Positions 40,628-50,004 of a stretch of 64,000 nucleotides of DNA are shown in pieces (position 1 is the first letter of the stretch; every line of letters starts with the position of its first letter). Origin of the DNA: Ammoniphilus resinae (GTDB lineage Bacteria; Bacillota; Bacilli; Aneurinibacillales; RAOX-1); assembly GCF_017873965.1 (NCBI RefSeq), contig NZ_JAGGKT010000003.1:1-64000 (forward strand), given 5' to 3'. A program made the position numbers and the translations under genes. Under the pieces are notes generated by a model. The model was given only the letters and a program-made list of their open reading frames with translations, made no database searches and had not been told where the DNA came from.

Positions 40628-43600
40628 ATGAAAAGATATTTGTCCATTCTTGTGGTACTAGCACTCATGGTGAGTCTGTTGCCCCTGTATCCACCAGAAG
40701 TTGGTGCTGCTACATTTAACAACGGAGCTAATAATAGCAAGCAAACCAACTTTATTTTCCCGGATATTGTGCCGAAAGTAAATTACAAGTACGTTAATTT
40801 TACCGGAACACTAAATCAAGTTTCACCAAACGAAATCTCATACTCTGTCAAGAATGTTTCTTCTGGGAAAGAAACAGCAAGAATGAATCGCGGAGTCACT
40901 GTTGCAGATGATGGTGTTCACATTACAGTGGCTAATGTGGAATTATTTGATGGGAATAATGTGATCACTTTTTACGGGAAACAAGGATCTACCGAAATTA
41001 CAAATATATACGAAATCACCTATATTAGCACCCCTTTATTGTATAACCTGCAATTTACAGGGGGCGGTAAGAAACTTCCTCTAGATGCTTCTGACCGGAC
41101 AATTGTTACGAACAGTTTCACCACCAGTGGAGAGTATTTCACGATTGAAGGAAACGCACCGAATGTTGATCAAGTTATTGTGCGGAACGGAGATTATTCG
41201 GTGTCTGCAACTGTCAACCAAGATATTGAAGCTTACTTCATTGTTGGACGCGTGAAATTGACGAAAGGTCTTAACACTTTAACCTTTTATTTGAAGAATG
41301 CGAACCAGACGGTTGAGGTGAAAAGAGATGTTGTATATTTTGATGGAACAGGGACCTACTATGATGTGAAGATGAGCTACAGTGAAGCAACGCCATACGT
41401 TAGTGATTTTCAGGATTTATCTGCAAATCCCCTAATTAAAAAGGTGGATAGCACAAAAACAAATTCTGAACTTCGATCCGCTTCTAAATTTGAAGGATAT
41501 GTCATTATCCCAAAAGGCACATCCAATAATCCCTTACCTAACCGAATTGTAAGGATATCACATGAAAAATCAGATGGGACAATTCTTGGTTCACCAGCCA
41601 ATGTGATCTTCACTAATCTAAAAACAACGAATGAATATTATGTATTTAAGTTTACATATGATGGGAACGAACTTTCTGACAGTGCCTTCCCAATGGGGAC
41701 GGAGGTTTTCCCCCGATTTGAAAGTTTTAACCCGAATATTAATGATTATGATGACCAATCACCTAAAACTCTAAGTTATAAATTCTTAGATTTAAATACA
41801 CCTGTGATGACTTATCTTAAGTATTACGTTGATTTAAATAATGTTCGGGATTTGATTGATAACAGTATCATAAACGAGAGACCGTTCACCATTCGCGTAG
41901 GAGTAACCCATTCTCCAACTCTTGCACCTTCCATCGAAGTTACTAATGATTTTGGAAGTAAAGGGGTGGCCGACATTACCGCAGAACCAACGGTTGGTAG
42001 TGACAATGAATTTGATATCGTTGTCAATTCCTTACCGTTTGATGGCACACAAACCTTGCGTATCTACATTAATAAAAGTTTATACCCAGATATCTATCAA
42101 GAAGTTCGAATTAATGCGGCAGCGGGTCCTGTTTTATCATTTGAGGGACTATCTGATGAGATGATCTTCAAGTATGATCCGAATCTTTCTAACGGAGCTG
42201 ATGGATATACGGCTCGCGAAGCAGATGAGAATGGTAACCTAAAGAAAGTCACTCTGATCGAAGATGTTCTAAAGGATTTTGCTGGGAAGATTGAAAATGT
42301 TATCGTGACGGCAGGGGATTATGCTAATGGGGCGGCCACATTTAAAATCAATAACTATCCTGTTGATTTGGTTGTAAGTGGAAGTAGTGCTAATCAATTT
42401 AAGGCCGATCTTAGCCAGATTGATCGTCGAAAATTGTCCTCGTATTTTCATGATGGACAGAATACCCTTTTATTTCGCTATGAAAAAGGGAATATCACCT
42501 ATGAAAAGAAATTTATTTTGAATCTCTATTCCATCAGTTTTCCAGAAATTCCGGCAGCAAATACTAATGGGGTATTCCCGTACGCAGGTACGGAAAGAAA
42601 ACCTGATGCTCGATTCAATGGCAGCGATGGGATCTACACTACGAAAGAAACGGAAATGGATATTACCGGGACATTCGATTTTATTGACCTTGGGAAAAAG
42701 AGAAGCGATGTAGTGGATGCTGTTAGAGACCTTCCTACAGGTGAAAAATATTTATTCGTTGTTGAAGGCTCAGATGGTTTTAAGGCGAAATGGAATTTAA
42801 AAGAAGATGAATTATTGGATATTGCTGATAACAGGGCTTTATCGAATGATGGGGATGACGTGAAAGATTTAAGTGTCTATTATGACCTTGATCATCAATA
42901 TTTCATTTTTGATATAAAAAATAGAAATGTTCCTACAGATGGTTCTAAATTAGTCTATACATTTACCGTTTATAATAACGGGGAAAATGGTGGTTCAAAG
43001 GCAAGTTACCGATTAGAGGTTAGTGCACCTGGAATGAACTACCGAATTTTACGGCCAATTGTCACAGGAGATGCCTTACAACAGACAATTAATCAAAACT
43101 ATTTAGAAGTTGTCATTGAATCTAGAAACGCCGATAGTGTTGTGATTAATAAGATTCCTGCCGAAAAAGTCAGTTTTGACAATGACATGGATGGAGATAC
43201 CAATGACGCTACAGATTCGCATGATGCTTGGCGAGCGATTATTACCGATTTAAAACCAAACAAAGCGAATGAAATCCAATTTACAATTACAAAAGGAACT
43301 GATGTTGTCTCTGATTCGTTCGAAGTCTTTTATGCGCCAGCAACGATTCCAGGAGCCCAGTACTTAAGCCCAATGAACAAGGGAGTCAAAATCTTTGACA
43401 AAAAGTTGAGTTTGAAATTCCCTTCGCAGACCTATTTGGTCAGATCGGACTATAATGTACCACAGAACCTAAGAGGACAAGTGTTTGAGGAACATCAAAT
43501 TTTATATTCGATAGCGAATAGTGAGGACGGGGTTGTAGATCGCTTTGATTATCTACCCAATAAGCAAAGACCTGCGAATTTTGATGATACGGTTGCCTCG

Positions 43601-44626
43601 TTAGCTAGCCAATTTCGCAATACATTTGACTCGCATTTTGTGAAAATCAGTCCGGTGTATTGGATTGATGGCGGGTTGGCTGATGACCCAAATACTTCAG
43701 AGTATGATTCGTATCCGTTTGGTAACTTGCCGATCATGCCAAATCCAAGGGAGATGGATCCCAAACGTTACAATTATAATGATGTTCCTTCCAATCGGCA
43801 ATTAGTCCCTACAAAACGGGGGACATTGGAAATCGCCTATGATGAAAATGCTGTGTTAAGTGCGAATCATTCCATTTCTGTGATGCGTTATAACCCGGAA
43901 GGATTCTGGGAAAATGTAGGTGGAAAGGTGAACACTTCAAGAAATACAATTGAAGTTCCTTTCGATAAATTTGGTTATTATGTTGTTGCCAAGTTAAATG
44001 ATTCATTCAGTGACGTGATTCGTCATCCGTATGCCCGAAACAATATGGAAACAGCCTATGCAAAAGGGGTTATTCTGCCAAGGAACTTTACTTCCTTTGG
44101 ACCAGATTATCCAACGACCCGCGGTGAATTTGCCGCCATGGTGGTACGCGCTTTGCAAATTCCTTTAGTTGAAAATGTTCCTTCTAGCTTTGATGATGTG
44201 TTGACAGATTTGTCACCGACCTCCTTGTATGATTACCGGCACATCGAAACGGCAGCGCGTTTAGGGATTGTGAAGGGAACCGAACCGCGTATCTTTAATC
44301 CGAGCGGTAAAATTACACGCGAAGAAGCGGCTATTATTTTAGCACGTGCCTTGGAATTTAAGTTAGTTACATCCAATGTTGCAGCAAAAAAGAGCTTAAC
44401 TAAATTGTTTAAGGATTATAACTTAATTAGTAATTATGCTATGCCTGCTGTATTGGCTGTCGCGAAGGCGAAATTAATCGAAGGATCCCCTGTGGATCCG
44501 AATAACCCGAAATCTGGTTCAGTCTTTGAACCGAAGGCAACCATGCTTAGGGGGGATGCAGCCATTCTGATGACCCGAGTTATGACACACTTGAAGCTCA
44601 TTCCACCCGTATATGAAGGGAAATAA
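40628..44626 (+). CDS. Large surface protein with C-terminal SLH domains
   Basis: A 1332-residue exported protein. Signal peptide about 1-28 (ILVVLALMVSLLPLYPPEVGAA). Residues of about 30-1110 are Asp/Asn/Thr-rich beta repeats resembling bacterial Ig-like or S-layer domains; phrases such as GNNVITFYGK, GLNTLTFYLK and GQNTLLFRYEK recur with a period near 100 residues. An Asp-rich loop DNDMDGDTNDATD may bind calcium. The last 190 residues carry three SLH modules (YARNNMETAYAKGVILPR; SLYDYRHIETAARLGIVKG; NYAMPAVLAVAKAKLIEG). It may be an S-layer or surface-coat protein. A sigma-D-like promoter would tie it to motility genes. GGAGGGG precedes the ATG. Confidence 0.88.
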   Translation: MKRYLSILVVLALMVSLLPLYPPEVGAATFNNGANNSKQTNFIFPDIVPKVNYKYVNFTGTLNQVSPNEISYSVKNVSSGKETARMNRGVTVADDGVHITVANVELFDGNNVITFYGKQGSTEITNIYEITYISTPLLYNLQFTGGGKKLPLDASDRTIVTNSFTTSGEYFTIEGNAPNVDQVIVRNGDYSVSATVNQDIEAYFIVGRVKLTKGLNTLTFYLKNANQTVEVKRDVVYFDGTGTYYDVKMSYSEATPYVSDFQDLSANPLIKKVDSTKTNSELRSASKFEGYVIIPKGTSNNPLPNRIVRISHEKSDGTILGSPANVIFTNLKTTNEYYVFKFTYDGNELSDSAFPMGTEVFPRFESFNPNINDYDDQSPKTLSYKFLDLNTPVMTYLKYYVDLNNVRDLIDNSIINERPFTIRVGVTHSPTLAPSIEVTNDFGSKGVADITAEPTVGSDNEFDIVVNSLPFDGTQTLRIYINKSLYPDIYQEVRINAAAGPVLSFEGLSDEMIFKYDPNLSNGADGYTAREADENGNLKKVTLIEDVLKDFAGKIENVIVTAGDYANGAATFKINNYPVDLVVSGSSANQFKADLSQIDRRKLSSYFHDGQNTLLFRYEKGNITYEKKFILNLYSISFPEIPAANTNGVFPYAGTERKPDARFNGSDGIYTTKETEMDITGTFDFIDLGKKRSDVVDAVRDLPTGEKYLFVVEGSDGFKAKWNLKEDELLDIADNRALSNDGDDVKDLSVYYDLDHQYFIFDIKNRNVPTDGSKLVYTFTVYNNGENGGSKASYRLEVSAPGMNYRILRPIVTGDALQQTINQNYLEVVIESRNADSVVINKIPAEKVSFDNDMDGDTNDATDSHDAWRAIITDLKPNKANEIQFTITKGTDVVSDSFEVFYAPATIPGAQYLSPMNKGVKIFDKKLSLKFPSQTYLVRSDYNVPQNLRGQVFEEHQILYSIANSEDGVVDRFDYLPNKQRPANFDDTVASLASQFRNTFDSHFVKISPVYWIDGGLADDPNTSEYDSYPFGNLPIMPNPREMDPKRYNYNDVPSNRQLVPTKRGTLEIAYDENAVLSANHSISVMRYNPEGFWENVGGKVNTSRNTIEVPFDKFGYYVVAKLNDSFSDVIRHPYARNNMETAYAKGVILPRNFTSFGPDYPTTRGEFAAMVVRALQIPLVENVPSSFDDVLTDLSPTSLYDYRHIETAARLGIVKGTEPRIFNPSGKITREEAAIILARALEFKLVTSNVAAKKSLTKLFKDYNLISNYAMPAVLAVAKAKLIEGSPVDPNNPKSGSVFEPKATMLRGDAAILMTRVMTHLKLIPPVYEGK

Positions 44627-44637
44627 AGTATGAAGGG

Positions 44638-44673
44638 AACAGCCTTCTTCCCCATGGAAGAAGGCTGTTTTTT
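44638..44673 (+). terminator. Rho-independent terminator of the SLH gene
   Basis: A 14-bp perfect stem, AACAGCCTTCTTCC / GGAAGAAGGCTGTT, with a 4-base loop, then TTTTTC. The next gene starts only 16 bases on, so any read-through would feed it. Confidence 0.9.
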
Positions 44674-44688
44674 CAAAGGGAGGATAAC

Positions 44689-45561
44689 ATGAGAAGGTAT
44701 AGATTACTAGGGATCGCGATGATGATCACTATATTAGGAGTTGGAACAGCAGGTGCGCAGCCATCTGCGCCAGAAAAAAAGGTCACTTCGATCACACCGA
44801 TTGACCTTTCTATTGATCGTGAGTTGGTAAAGGAAAAAGCTGTATTGATCGACGGAGAAATTTATGTTCCCGTCAACCCTTTATTTAATCAAAATAAACT
44901 AGCATACTACCTTGATGGAACACAGAATAGTCTTTACTTATTTTTCGGTGGAGAAACGAATTTGAACTGGTATGAGAATATGCCAGATTCTATGAAATTG
45001 ATGAGCAGAGAGGAAGTTGCTAGCAAGCTCATGGATGGAATTGCTTATGAGGCTAATCGTTACCATTCAGGGATGATGAAGCAAGATATCGTGAATATTT
45101 ATTCCCTCCTAAAAGGATTATTGGAAACCAATGAAAGAATGGAAAATGCCATCTATATGAAGTTAAACTTAAACCAGGAACCTAACATTACCATGCTGAA
45201 GCAAAACTACTATTATAGAAGTGAACCGATCAGGATTCTAAGTTCTAGAATGTATGCTTTATCTAGAGAATTGGGAGATCAACTGGGCTCACGCGAACGA
45301 AGAATGATGAAAGAAGTTGTTGAACGCATTGACGATGCATTGGGGGACAAGGATGATGCACTTGAGGCCATGGAGGATTGGATTCGATCTTCTGATGAGG
45401 ATGATCTAGATGATGTCCGCGATAATGAGATGGATGCCAAAGAAAATTTGTATGAGGCGATTGAATTGTTAACAGGTGAAGACTTGACCAAGCCCGGCAA
45501 AGTGGACGAGAATAGTCTAAAGCATAGAGTAGATAAATGGATTAAAAAGCAGTCGAAATAG
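44689..45561 (+). CDS. Secreted protein of unknown function
   Basis: A 290-residue protein with a signal peptide (LLGIAMMITILGVGTAGAQ). Residues of about 50-90 (AVLIDGEIYVPVNPLF, LDGTQNSLYLFF) look like half of a CuAO_N stalk domain. The rest is helical and very acidic near the end (SSDEDDLDDVRDNEMDAKE), with a Lys-rich tail. No known family. Located 62 bases after the SLH gene and its terminator with its own GGGAGG site; association with the surface protein is plausible. No promoter was identified. Confidence 0.6.
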   Translation: MRRYRLLGIAMMITILGVGTAGAQPSAPEKKVTSITPIDLSIDRELVKEKAVLIDGEIYVPVNPLFNQNKLAYYLDGTQNSLYLFFGGETNLNWYENMPDSMKLMSREEVASKLMDGIAYEANRYHSGMMKQDIVNIYSLLKGLLETNERMENAIYMKLNLNQEPNITMLKQNYYYRSEPIRILSSRMYALSRELGDQLGSRERRMMKEVVERIDDALGDKDDALEAMEDWIRSSDEDDLDDVRDNEMDAKENLYEAIELLTGEDLTKPGKVDENSLKHRVDKWIKKQSK

Positions 45562-45585
45562 TTGATGTTTTAACAATCCTTTTAT

Positions 45586-45594
45586 TGATATAAT
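45586..45594 (+). promoter_or_regulatory. Extended -10 promoter of the YjfB-like gene
   Basis: TGATATAAT, a perfect extended -10 element, lies about 36 bases before ATG 45631. There is no good -35 hexamer, which extended -10 promoters can do without. Confidence 0.45.
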
Positions 45595-45630
45595 AGTATT
45601 TAGAAATCTATGAAAAAGGTGGTGAACATA

Positions 45631-45840
45631 ATGAGACCCAGTGATCTAATGGCATCACAGCTCACAGAGATAAAACAGACTCTCTCTCTTAACCTATTCA
45701 AATCGGCACAGGCTACAGCAACAGCACAGGCGATAACCATGTTGGATGATTTCGGGCAAACACAGCGCGTTGTGGAACAGCAGTCGATTAAACCCGCTCC
45801 CCATCCTTATGCAGGTCAGAACATTGACCTGAAAGGGTGA
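45631..45840 (+). CDS. YjfB-like putative motility protein (distant copy)
   Basis: A 69-residue protein. MRPSDLMASQLTEIKQTLSL, an Ala/Thr-rich helix, LDDF and the end HPYAGQNIDLKG follow the outline of YjfB-type proteins, with a C-terminal HPYLG-like motif instead of PHLG at 8267-8461. ATG 45631 is set by AAGGTGGTGA upstream; ATG 45610 lies on the wrong side of that site. Function unknown; its placement within motility genes supports the family call. Confidence 0.6.
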   Translation: MRPSDLMASQLTEIKQTLSLNLFKSAQATATAQAITMLDDFGQTQRVVEQQSIKPAPHPYAGQNIDLKG

Positions 45841-45888
45841 AGCGTGTAGGTACATAGAACCAATTCTTAAATTTGCCTTTCTTTTCAT

Positions 45889-45922
45889 AAACCCTCTCTA
45901 TTGAAAAGGGGGTTTTTGTTTT
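45889..45922 (+). terminator. Rho-independent terminator
   Basis: AAACCCTC / GGGGGTTT (45889-45915) with a loop of about 12 bases, followed by TTGTTTT. It separates the YjfB-like gene from the fapA operon. Confidence 0.75.
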
Positions 45923-45989
45923 AAAATAGTTTTGGGAATGTTTTCAGAAGACTAGCTCTAGTACCGCTATTATTGAAGGGTGGAAAAAC

Positions 45990-48035
45990 ATGCAGCGAAA
46001 TGTGGTGTCAGAAGGCAAAACCGTAAATGAAGCAATCGAAATAGGCCTGAGCTTATTGAATGCTGCAAGAGAGGAGGTAAGTATAGTAGTCCTTGAGGAA
46101 GGAAAGAAAAGTATACTTGGATGGGGAGCGAAACCCGCAGTTGTTCGATTAACCATACTAAATGAAAATCCAGATCAGAACCACATAGATCCAACTACAT
46201 TCGTGGAGACCCCTCCTACCCAATTAAATCCCTCCCATATTGAATCTTCTGATTCGATGGCGCCAGCAAATAGCGAACAAGATGGGCTGGTTTGGATCAC
46301 AAACGGGCAGATAGAATTCTCCTGTTCGCTAGGTCACTATCCAACCATATGCCCAAGTCCAGGTATGATCCTTTTCAAAAACGGTCAGCAAATCCACGAT
46401 GCCAGTCCAATCAGGGACAATGATGTGTTAGAGACCATAGTAGAAGAGAAAGAGGAAGAAACAGTATGGGACGTTACATTGGATCAACAGAAAACAGAGG
46501 CCTATCTGAACATTCAGCCCGGTTTTAAGAATGTGCCCGTTGTTGAGGATCAACCACCTGCTAAATTTCTAAGAGTGAAGCTAAAAGACAATAAAACCCC
46601 ATCGAATGATTTGGAGTTACCGGAAATCATGAATAAACTTCAAGAACTAGGGATTAAGACGGGACTTCGCCAACATGAAATGGTGCAAGCATGTAATGCT
46701 AAAGAAAAAGGATCTTTTCTCATTGCCAAGGGAGAGCCAGCGGTCGAAGGGAAACATGGATGGCTGGAGATCCTCGTTGATGTTGATAAGAAGAAGGGCG
46801 GTCCAAAAGAACGGGAAAATGGGAAAATTGATTACCGGGAATTACAATATATTCCATCCGTCCATCATGGAGAAGTAATCGCTAAGGTTCATCTACCTGA
46901 ACCGGGACGAACAGGCCTGTCCATCACGGGAGAAATGATTATTCCAGCCCCTGCCCATCCGCTCACTGTTCACGCAGGGAAAGGGGCGCAATGGTTGGAG
47001 GAAGAAGGACAAGTGATCGCTACAGAATATGGCAGACCACAAATTGAAGGGAAAGGATTAACTGTGAAAGTTTCGGTCATCCCAAAATTGACCCATGCAC
47101 AGGACGTAGACCTTTCTTCTGGAAATATTCGCTTTATTGGTGATGTTGAAGTCACAGGAAATGTGGTCGAGGAAATGATGGTCGAGGCGGAAGGAGCCAT
47201 TCTAATCCGTGGTACGGTGAGTAGGGCGGAAATTGTTGCTGGACAATCGATTGAAATATTTCAAAATGTAATTAGCAGTACACTGAATGCAGGAAAAGGG
47301 AATATTTTAATTACCGAATTAGGGGAACAGCTTGAGAAGATTATGGAACATCTTAACCGACTGACCCAATCTTTGGAGCAGTTGATCCATTCCCCTGGTT
47401 TTCAAGAGTCTGGTTTTGCCTCAAAGAAATTCAGTGAAGTGATAAGAATTATTTTAGACAAGAAGTTTTCAACTCTCATTCCCTCCATTAAAGCTATGGC
47501 TGACAAGGTGAATAAAGAGAAAGAAAAACTAGAGACAGACTGGACGGATGTAGCAACTTGTCTTGTTCGTGATATTGTCTATGCACATGTTGGCCATCTG
47601 GAAAATGTGCAAGATCTTAAGAGGCTGGGACATCGCGTTCAAGAGCTTATCACCTTAAACCAGATCTCGGTCGAACATACCTCTGAGGTTCTCATTCCTT
47701 ATGCACTAAACAGCAAAATTTATTGCAGTGGGGATGTTAAAATTACGGATCAGGGGTGTTACCAAACAGTGATTCGTGCAGGGGGCAGAGTTGAGGTGAA
47801 GGGTTCTGTACGCGGTGGGGAGATCTATGCTTCAATGGGAGCTGACATCGAGGAAACAGGAACGAAAAGCGGGTCGCCGACTTTGATTTGTGTCCCATCA
47901 GATCAATCCGTTAAAATCCAAAAGGTGTTGGAAGATACGATAATTCAAGTGGGAAATCGAAAACATACCTTCTATAAACCCACGAACCAGATTCATGCAC
48001 GCCTTGATGAAAATGGAAATTTACGATTTTATTAA
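45990..48035 (+). CDS. FapA family (DUF342) protein with Jag-N-like N-terminus
   Basis: A 681-residue cytoplasmic protein. The first 55 residues (VVSEGKTVNEAIEIGLSLL, SILGWGAKPAVVRL) are a Jag_N-like domain. The rest is the FapA/DUF342 region: a helix-rich part (about 230-300), then right-handed beta-solenoid-like repeats (VDLSSGNIRFIGDVEVTGNV, EGAILIRGTVSRAEIVAGQ), a long coiled coil (about 450-530) and a final solenoid part (YCSGDVKITDQ). Such proteins are found beside flagellar genes in Bacillales and are called flagellar assembly protein A, but their role is poorly known. It starts the operon that runs to the yvyF gene. Confidence 0.85.
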   Translation: MQRNVVSEGKTVNEAIEIGLSLLNAAREEVSIVVLEEGKKSILGWGAKPAVVRLTILNENPDQNHIDPTTFVETPPTQLNPSHIESSDSMAPANSEQDGLVWITNGQIEFSCSLGHYPTICPSPGMILFKNGQQIHDASPIRDNDVLETIVEEKEEETVWDVTLDQQKTEAYLNIQPGFKNVPVVEDQPPAKFLRVKLKDNKTPSNDLELPEIMNKLQELGIKTGLRQHEMVQACNAKEKGSFLIAKGEPAVEGKHGWLEILVDVDKKKGGPKERENGKIDYRELQYIPSVHHGEVIAKVHLPEPGRTGLSITGEMIIPAPAHPLTVHAGKGAQWLEEEGQVIATEYGRPQIEGKGLTVKVSVIPKLTHAQDVDLSSGNIRFIGDVEVTGNVVEEMMVEAEGAILIRGTVSRAEIVAGQSIEIFQNVISSTLNAGKGNILITELGEQLEKIMEHLNRLTQSLEQLIHSPGFQESGFASKKFSEVIRIILDKKFSTLIPSIKAMADKVNKEKEKLETDWTDVATCLVRDIVYAHVGHLENVQDLKRLGHRVQELITLNQISVEHTSEVLIPYALNSKIYCSGDVKITDQGCYQTVIRAGGRVEVKGSVRGGEIYASMGADIEETGTKSGSPTLICVPSDQSVKIQKVLEDTIIQVGNRKHTFYKPTNQIHARLDENGNLRFY

Positions 48036-48046
48036 GGAGCTAGAAT

Positions 48047-48622
48047 ATGAGATTCCCACAAATTCGATTGACACAGACCTGGGCACAGATTGGCTTAAAT
48101 CAAATCAAACCTTCTCAGGAAATCGAACAACCTAAAGCAGTGATGAATCTTCATCAAGAACCTGCAAGATTAACAATTGAACGCACGCCTGGGATGATGG
48201 AAATTGATCAAAGACAGGCTTGGCATGACCAAAATCTGAAGGACCCATTTACATTAAATGAAGAAAATTCCGCCCAGGCTCGAGGACAAGCCCTGGAAGG
48301 CATTGCACGCAGGGTGCAGGAAGGAAAACGCCTTGCTGCCATTGAACAAGGCGGGAATCCGGTAGCTCAGATTGCGAAAGAAAATACAACGCCAGGTCCG
48401 ATCCCGTATAACTTTGGGGTTATGCCTGGATACGGAAGCGTCTCGTTTAATTTTATACCTGCTGAAATAAGCATTAATTGGGAGCAAGGTGGAGCGTTCA
48501 TGGAGCCCCAAACACATAAACCGATCCATGAATATTCACCGGGGAAGGTAGAAATGTATTTGAAACAAAAAGAAAGCCTTGCTATTGATTTTGTCGGGGG
48601 CAACCTTGATCAGATTGGATAA
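48047..48622 (+). CDS. YviE-like (DUF6470) flagellar-operon protein
   Basis: A 191-residue protein with the DUF6470 outline: IRLTQTWAQIGLNQIKPSQEI at the start, the repeated Pro-rich strands near LTIERTPGMMEIDQRQAW, and a conserved end (SVSFNFIPAEISINWEQGG). In B. subtilis yviE lies between flgL and fliW; here the gene precedes yvyF and flgM, so the order has changed. Function unknown. It starts 11 bases after the FapA gene. Confidence 0.8.
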   Translation: MRFPQIRLTQTWAQIGLNQIKPSQEIEQPKAVMNLHQEPARLTIERTPGMMEIDQRQAWHDQNLKDPFTLNEENSAQARGQALEGIARRVQEGKRLAAIEQGGNPVAQIAKENTTPGPIPYNFGVMPGYGSVSFNFIPAEISINWEQGGAFMEPQTHKPIHEYSPGKVEMYLKQKESLAIDFVGGNLDQIG

Positions 48623-48654
48623 TAATGAGCTGACAATAGGGGAGGAAAGAAACC

Positions 48655-49080
48655 ATGTCTTTAAACGAACTATGCAATTGTTCACGTTGTGGGGAACTGT
48701 TTGTGTACCGATACAAGGATGTTTGTCCGCGATGTTTAAAGAAGGTTGAGGAGGATTTTGAGGTTTGTGTGCGCTACTTGCGCAACAAGGAAAATCGTCA
48801 AGCTACCATTAATGAAATGAGTGAGAAAACGGGAGTTTCCGTTGATCAGATTACCGAATTTATTCGTGAGAAAAGGCTTCTTATTGACCAGATCCCCAAT
48901 CTCAGTTTCCCCTGCGAAGGTTGTGGAACGATGATTCGCAGCGGGCGTCTTTGTGAAAGTTGTACTTCCGATTGGAAAAAAGAATTAGAGGAAATGGAAA
49001 CAAGCGAACATGACCAAGAATCGGAAAAAGAAAAAAGGGCTGGTGGATTTTATATTAACCAAACAAAATACAAAGTTTAA
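48655..49080 (+). CDS. yvyF: YvyF flagellar-region protein (TIGR03826)
   Basis: A 141-residue protein with two zinc-binding units: CSRCGELF with CPRCLKKV at the N-terminus, and CEGCGTMIRSGRLCESC near residue 90. Between them is a helix-turn-helix-like segment (TINEMSEKTGVSVDQITEFI). In B. subtilis yvyF lies upstream of flgM, as here, and is thought to modulate FlgM or sigma-D activity. GGGGAGG precedes the ATG. Confidence 0.9.
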   Translation: MSLNELCNCSRCGELFVYRYKDVCPRCLKKVEEDFEVCVRYLRNKENRQATINEMSEKTGVSVDQITEFIREKRLLIDQIPNLSFPCEGCGTMIRSGRLCESCTSDWKKELEEMETSEHDQESEKEKRAGGFYINQTKYKV

Positions 49081-49129
49081 TCCCTTGGATCGAAGTTCCT
49101 ATCCATCTACCTGAACAAAAATTTGGAAT

Positions 49130-49157
49130 TAAACGCTTCACGTCTTTCTACCGATAA
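49130..49157 (+). promoter_or_regulatory. Sigma-D-type promoter of flgM
   Basis: TAAA (49130-49133), 16 bases, ACCGATAA (49150-49157). B. subtilis flgM also has a sigma-D promoter in this gap, giving feedback: sigma-D makes its own inhibitor. The leader is about 40 bases. Confidence 0.85.
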
Positions 49158-49201
49158 TAAATGTAAAGCAGAAGCACGGCGTTATCGAATGGAGGACCGA
49201 T

Positions 49202-49483
49202 ATGAGAATACAGGATGCGAATCGTTTAGGCATGCTCCAATCTTATCAAAAATCGGTGCAGAAGCTGCCCGACAAAAAGAGCGCTGCACGCTTAGAGGGA
49301 GATCAGTTAGAGATTTCGGCTGACGCTCAGGAAAGGTTAAAGCTCGGTGAAATGAATCAAACCGATACTAGAACGCACATACAAGACCTTAAAGATCAAC
49401 TTGCAGCGGGGACTTATAATATTCCTAGTGAAAAAATTGCGGAGAAATTACTCTCCATATGGAAAAATCATACGAAGGGATAG
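49202..49483 (+). CDS. flgM: Anti-sigma-D factor FlgM
   Basis: FlgM holds sigma-D inactive until the hook is complete, and then is exported or degraded. The 93-residue protein has a polar N-terminus and the sigma-binding C-terminal half (LEISADAQERL, ..DTRTHIQDLKDQLAAGTYNI, KIAEKLL). ATG 49202 has GGAGG 6 bases upstream. It leads flgN-flgK-flgL as in B. subtilis. Confidence 0.95.
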   Translation: MRIQDANRLGMLQSYQKSVQKLPDKKSAARLEGDQLEISADAQERLKLGEMNQTDTRTHIQDLKDQLAAGTYNIPSEKIAEKLLSIWKNHTKG

Positions 49484-49492
49484 AGGGTACGT

Positions 49493-49990
49493 ATGCAAGA
49501 GATCATTCATGTATTAGAGGAATTGGTAGCTGCCCATGATGCTCTTTTTATTCTTGAGAAAGAGAAGCAAAAGGCAATTATGGAAGATTCGACAGAGCAA
49601 TTAATGAAGAGTCTTTATGAACAATCTAAACACTTAAAGAGAATTCAAGAATTAGAACAGCAAAGACAATACTGCATCAAGAACTTTCTGCAGAGGAACG
49701 GGTTTCAAAGCGACCAGTGCCGGCTTTCTGATTTAATAAAATTGGCAACTAATATGCGGGAAAAGGAAGATTTAAGGAAAGTTAGCCAGCTTCTTTCTTC
49801 TCGAATTGAACAACTGCGGCAGGAAAATCATTTAAGCCAACAATTGATTGAACAGTCTTTATCTTGGATTGATTTTACTCTGCAATTGTTTACAGAGACA
49901 CCTGATCATTTTACAACGTATTTTCAGGGTGATGAACCTGCCGTGCAGCCCAATGGACGCCAGCAGGGCTTTTTCGATACGAAAGCATAA
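49493..49990 (+). CDS. flgN: FlgN export chaperone for FlgK and FlgL
   Basis: A 165-residue helical protein with the FlgN layout: IIHVLEELVAAHDALFILEK at the start, a long central coiled coil (KRIQELEQQRQYCI), and IEQLRQENHLSQQLIEQSL, the hook-associated-protein-binding end. It escorts FlgK and FlgL to the export gate. It lies 9 bases after flgM and 14 before flgK. Confidence 0.9.
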   Translation: MQEIIHVLEELVAAHDALFILEKEKQKAIMEDSTEQLMKSLYEQSKHLKRIQELEQQRQYCIKNFLQRNGFQSDQCRLSDLIKLATNMREKEDLRKVSQLLSSRIEQLRQENHLSQQLIEQSLSWIDFTLQLFTETPDHFTTYFQGDEPAVQPNGRQQGFFDTKA

Positions 49991-50004
49991 AGGAGAGAAA
50001 CAAT

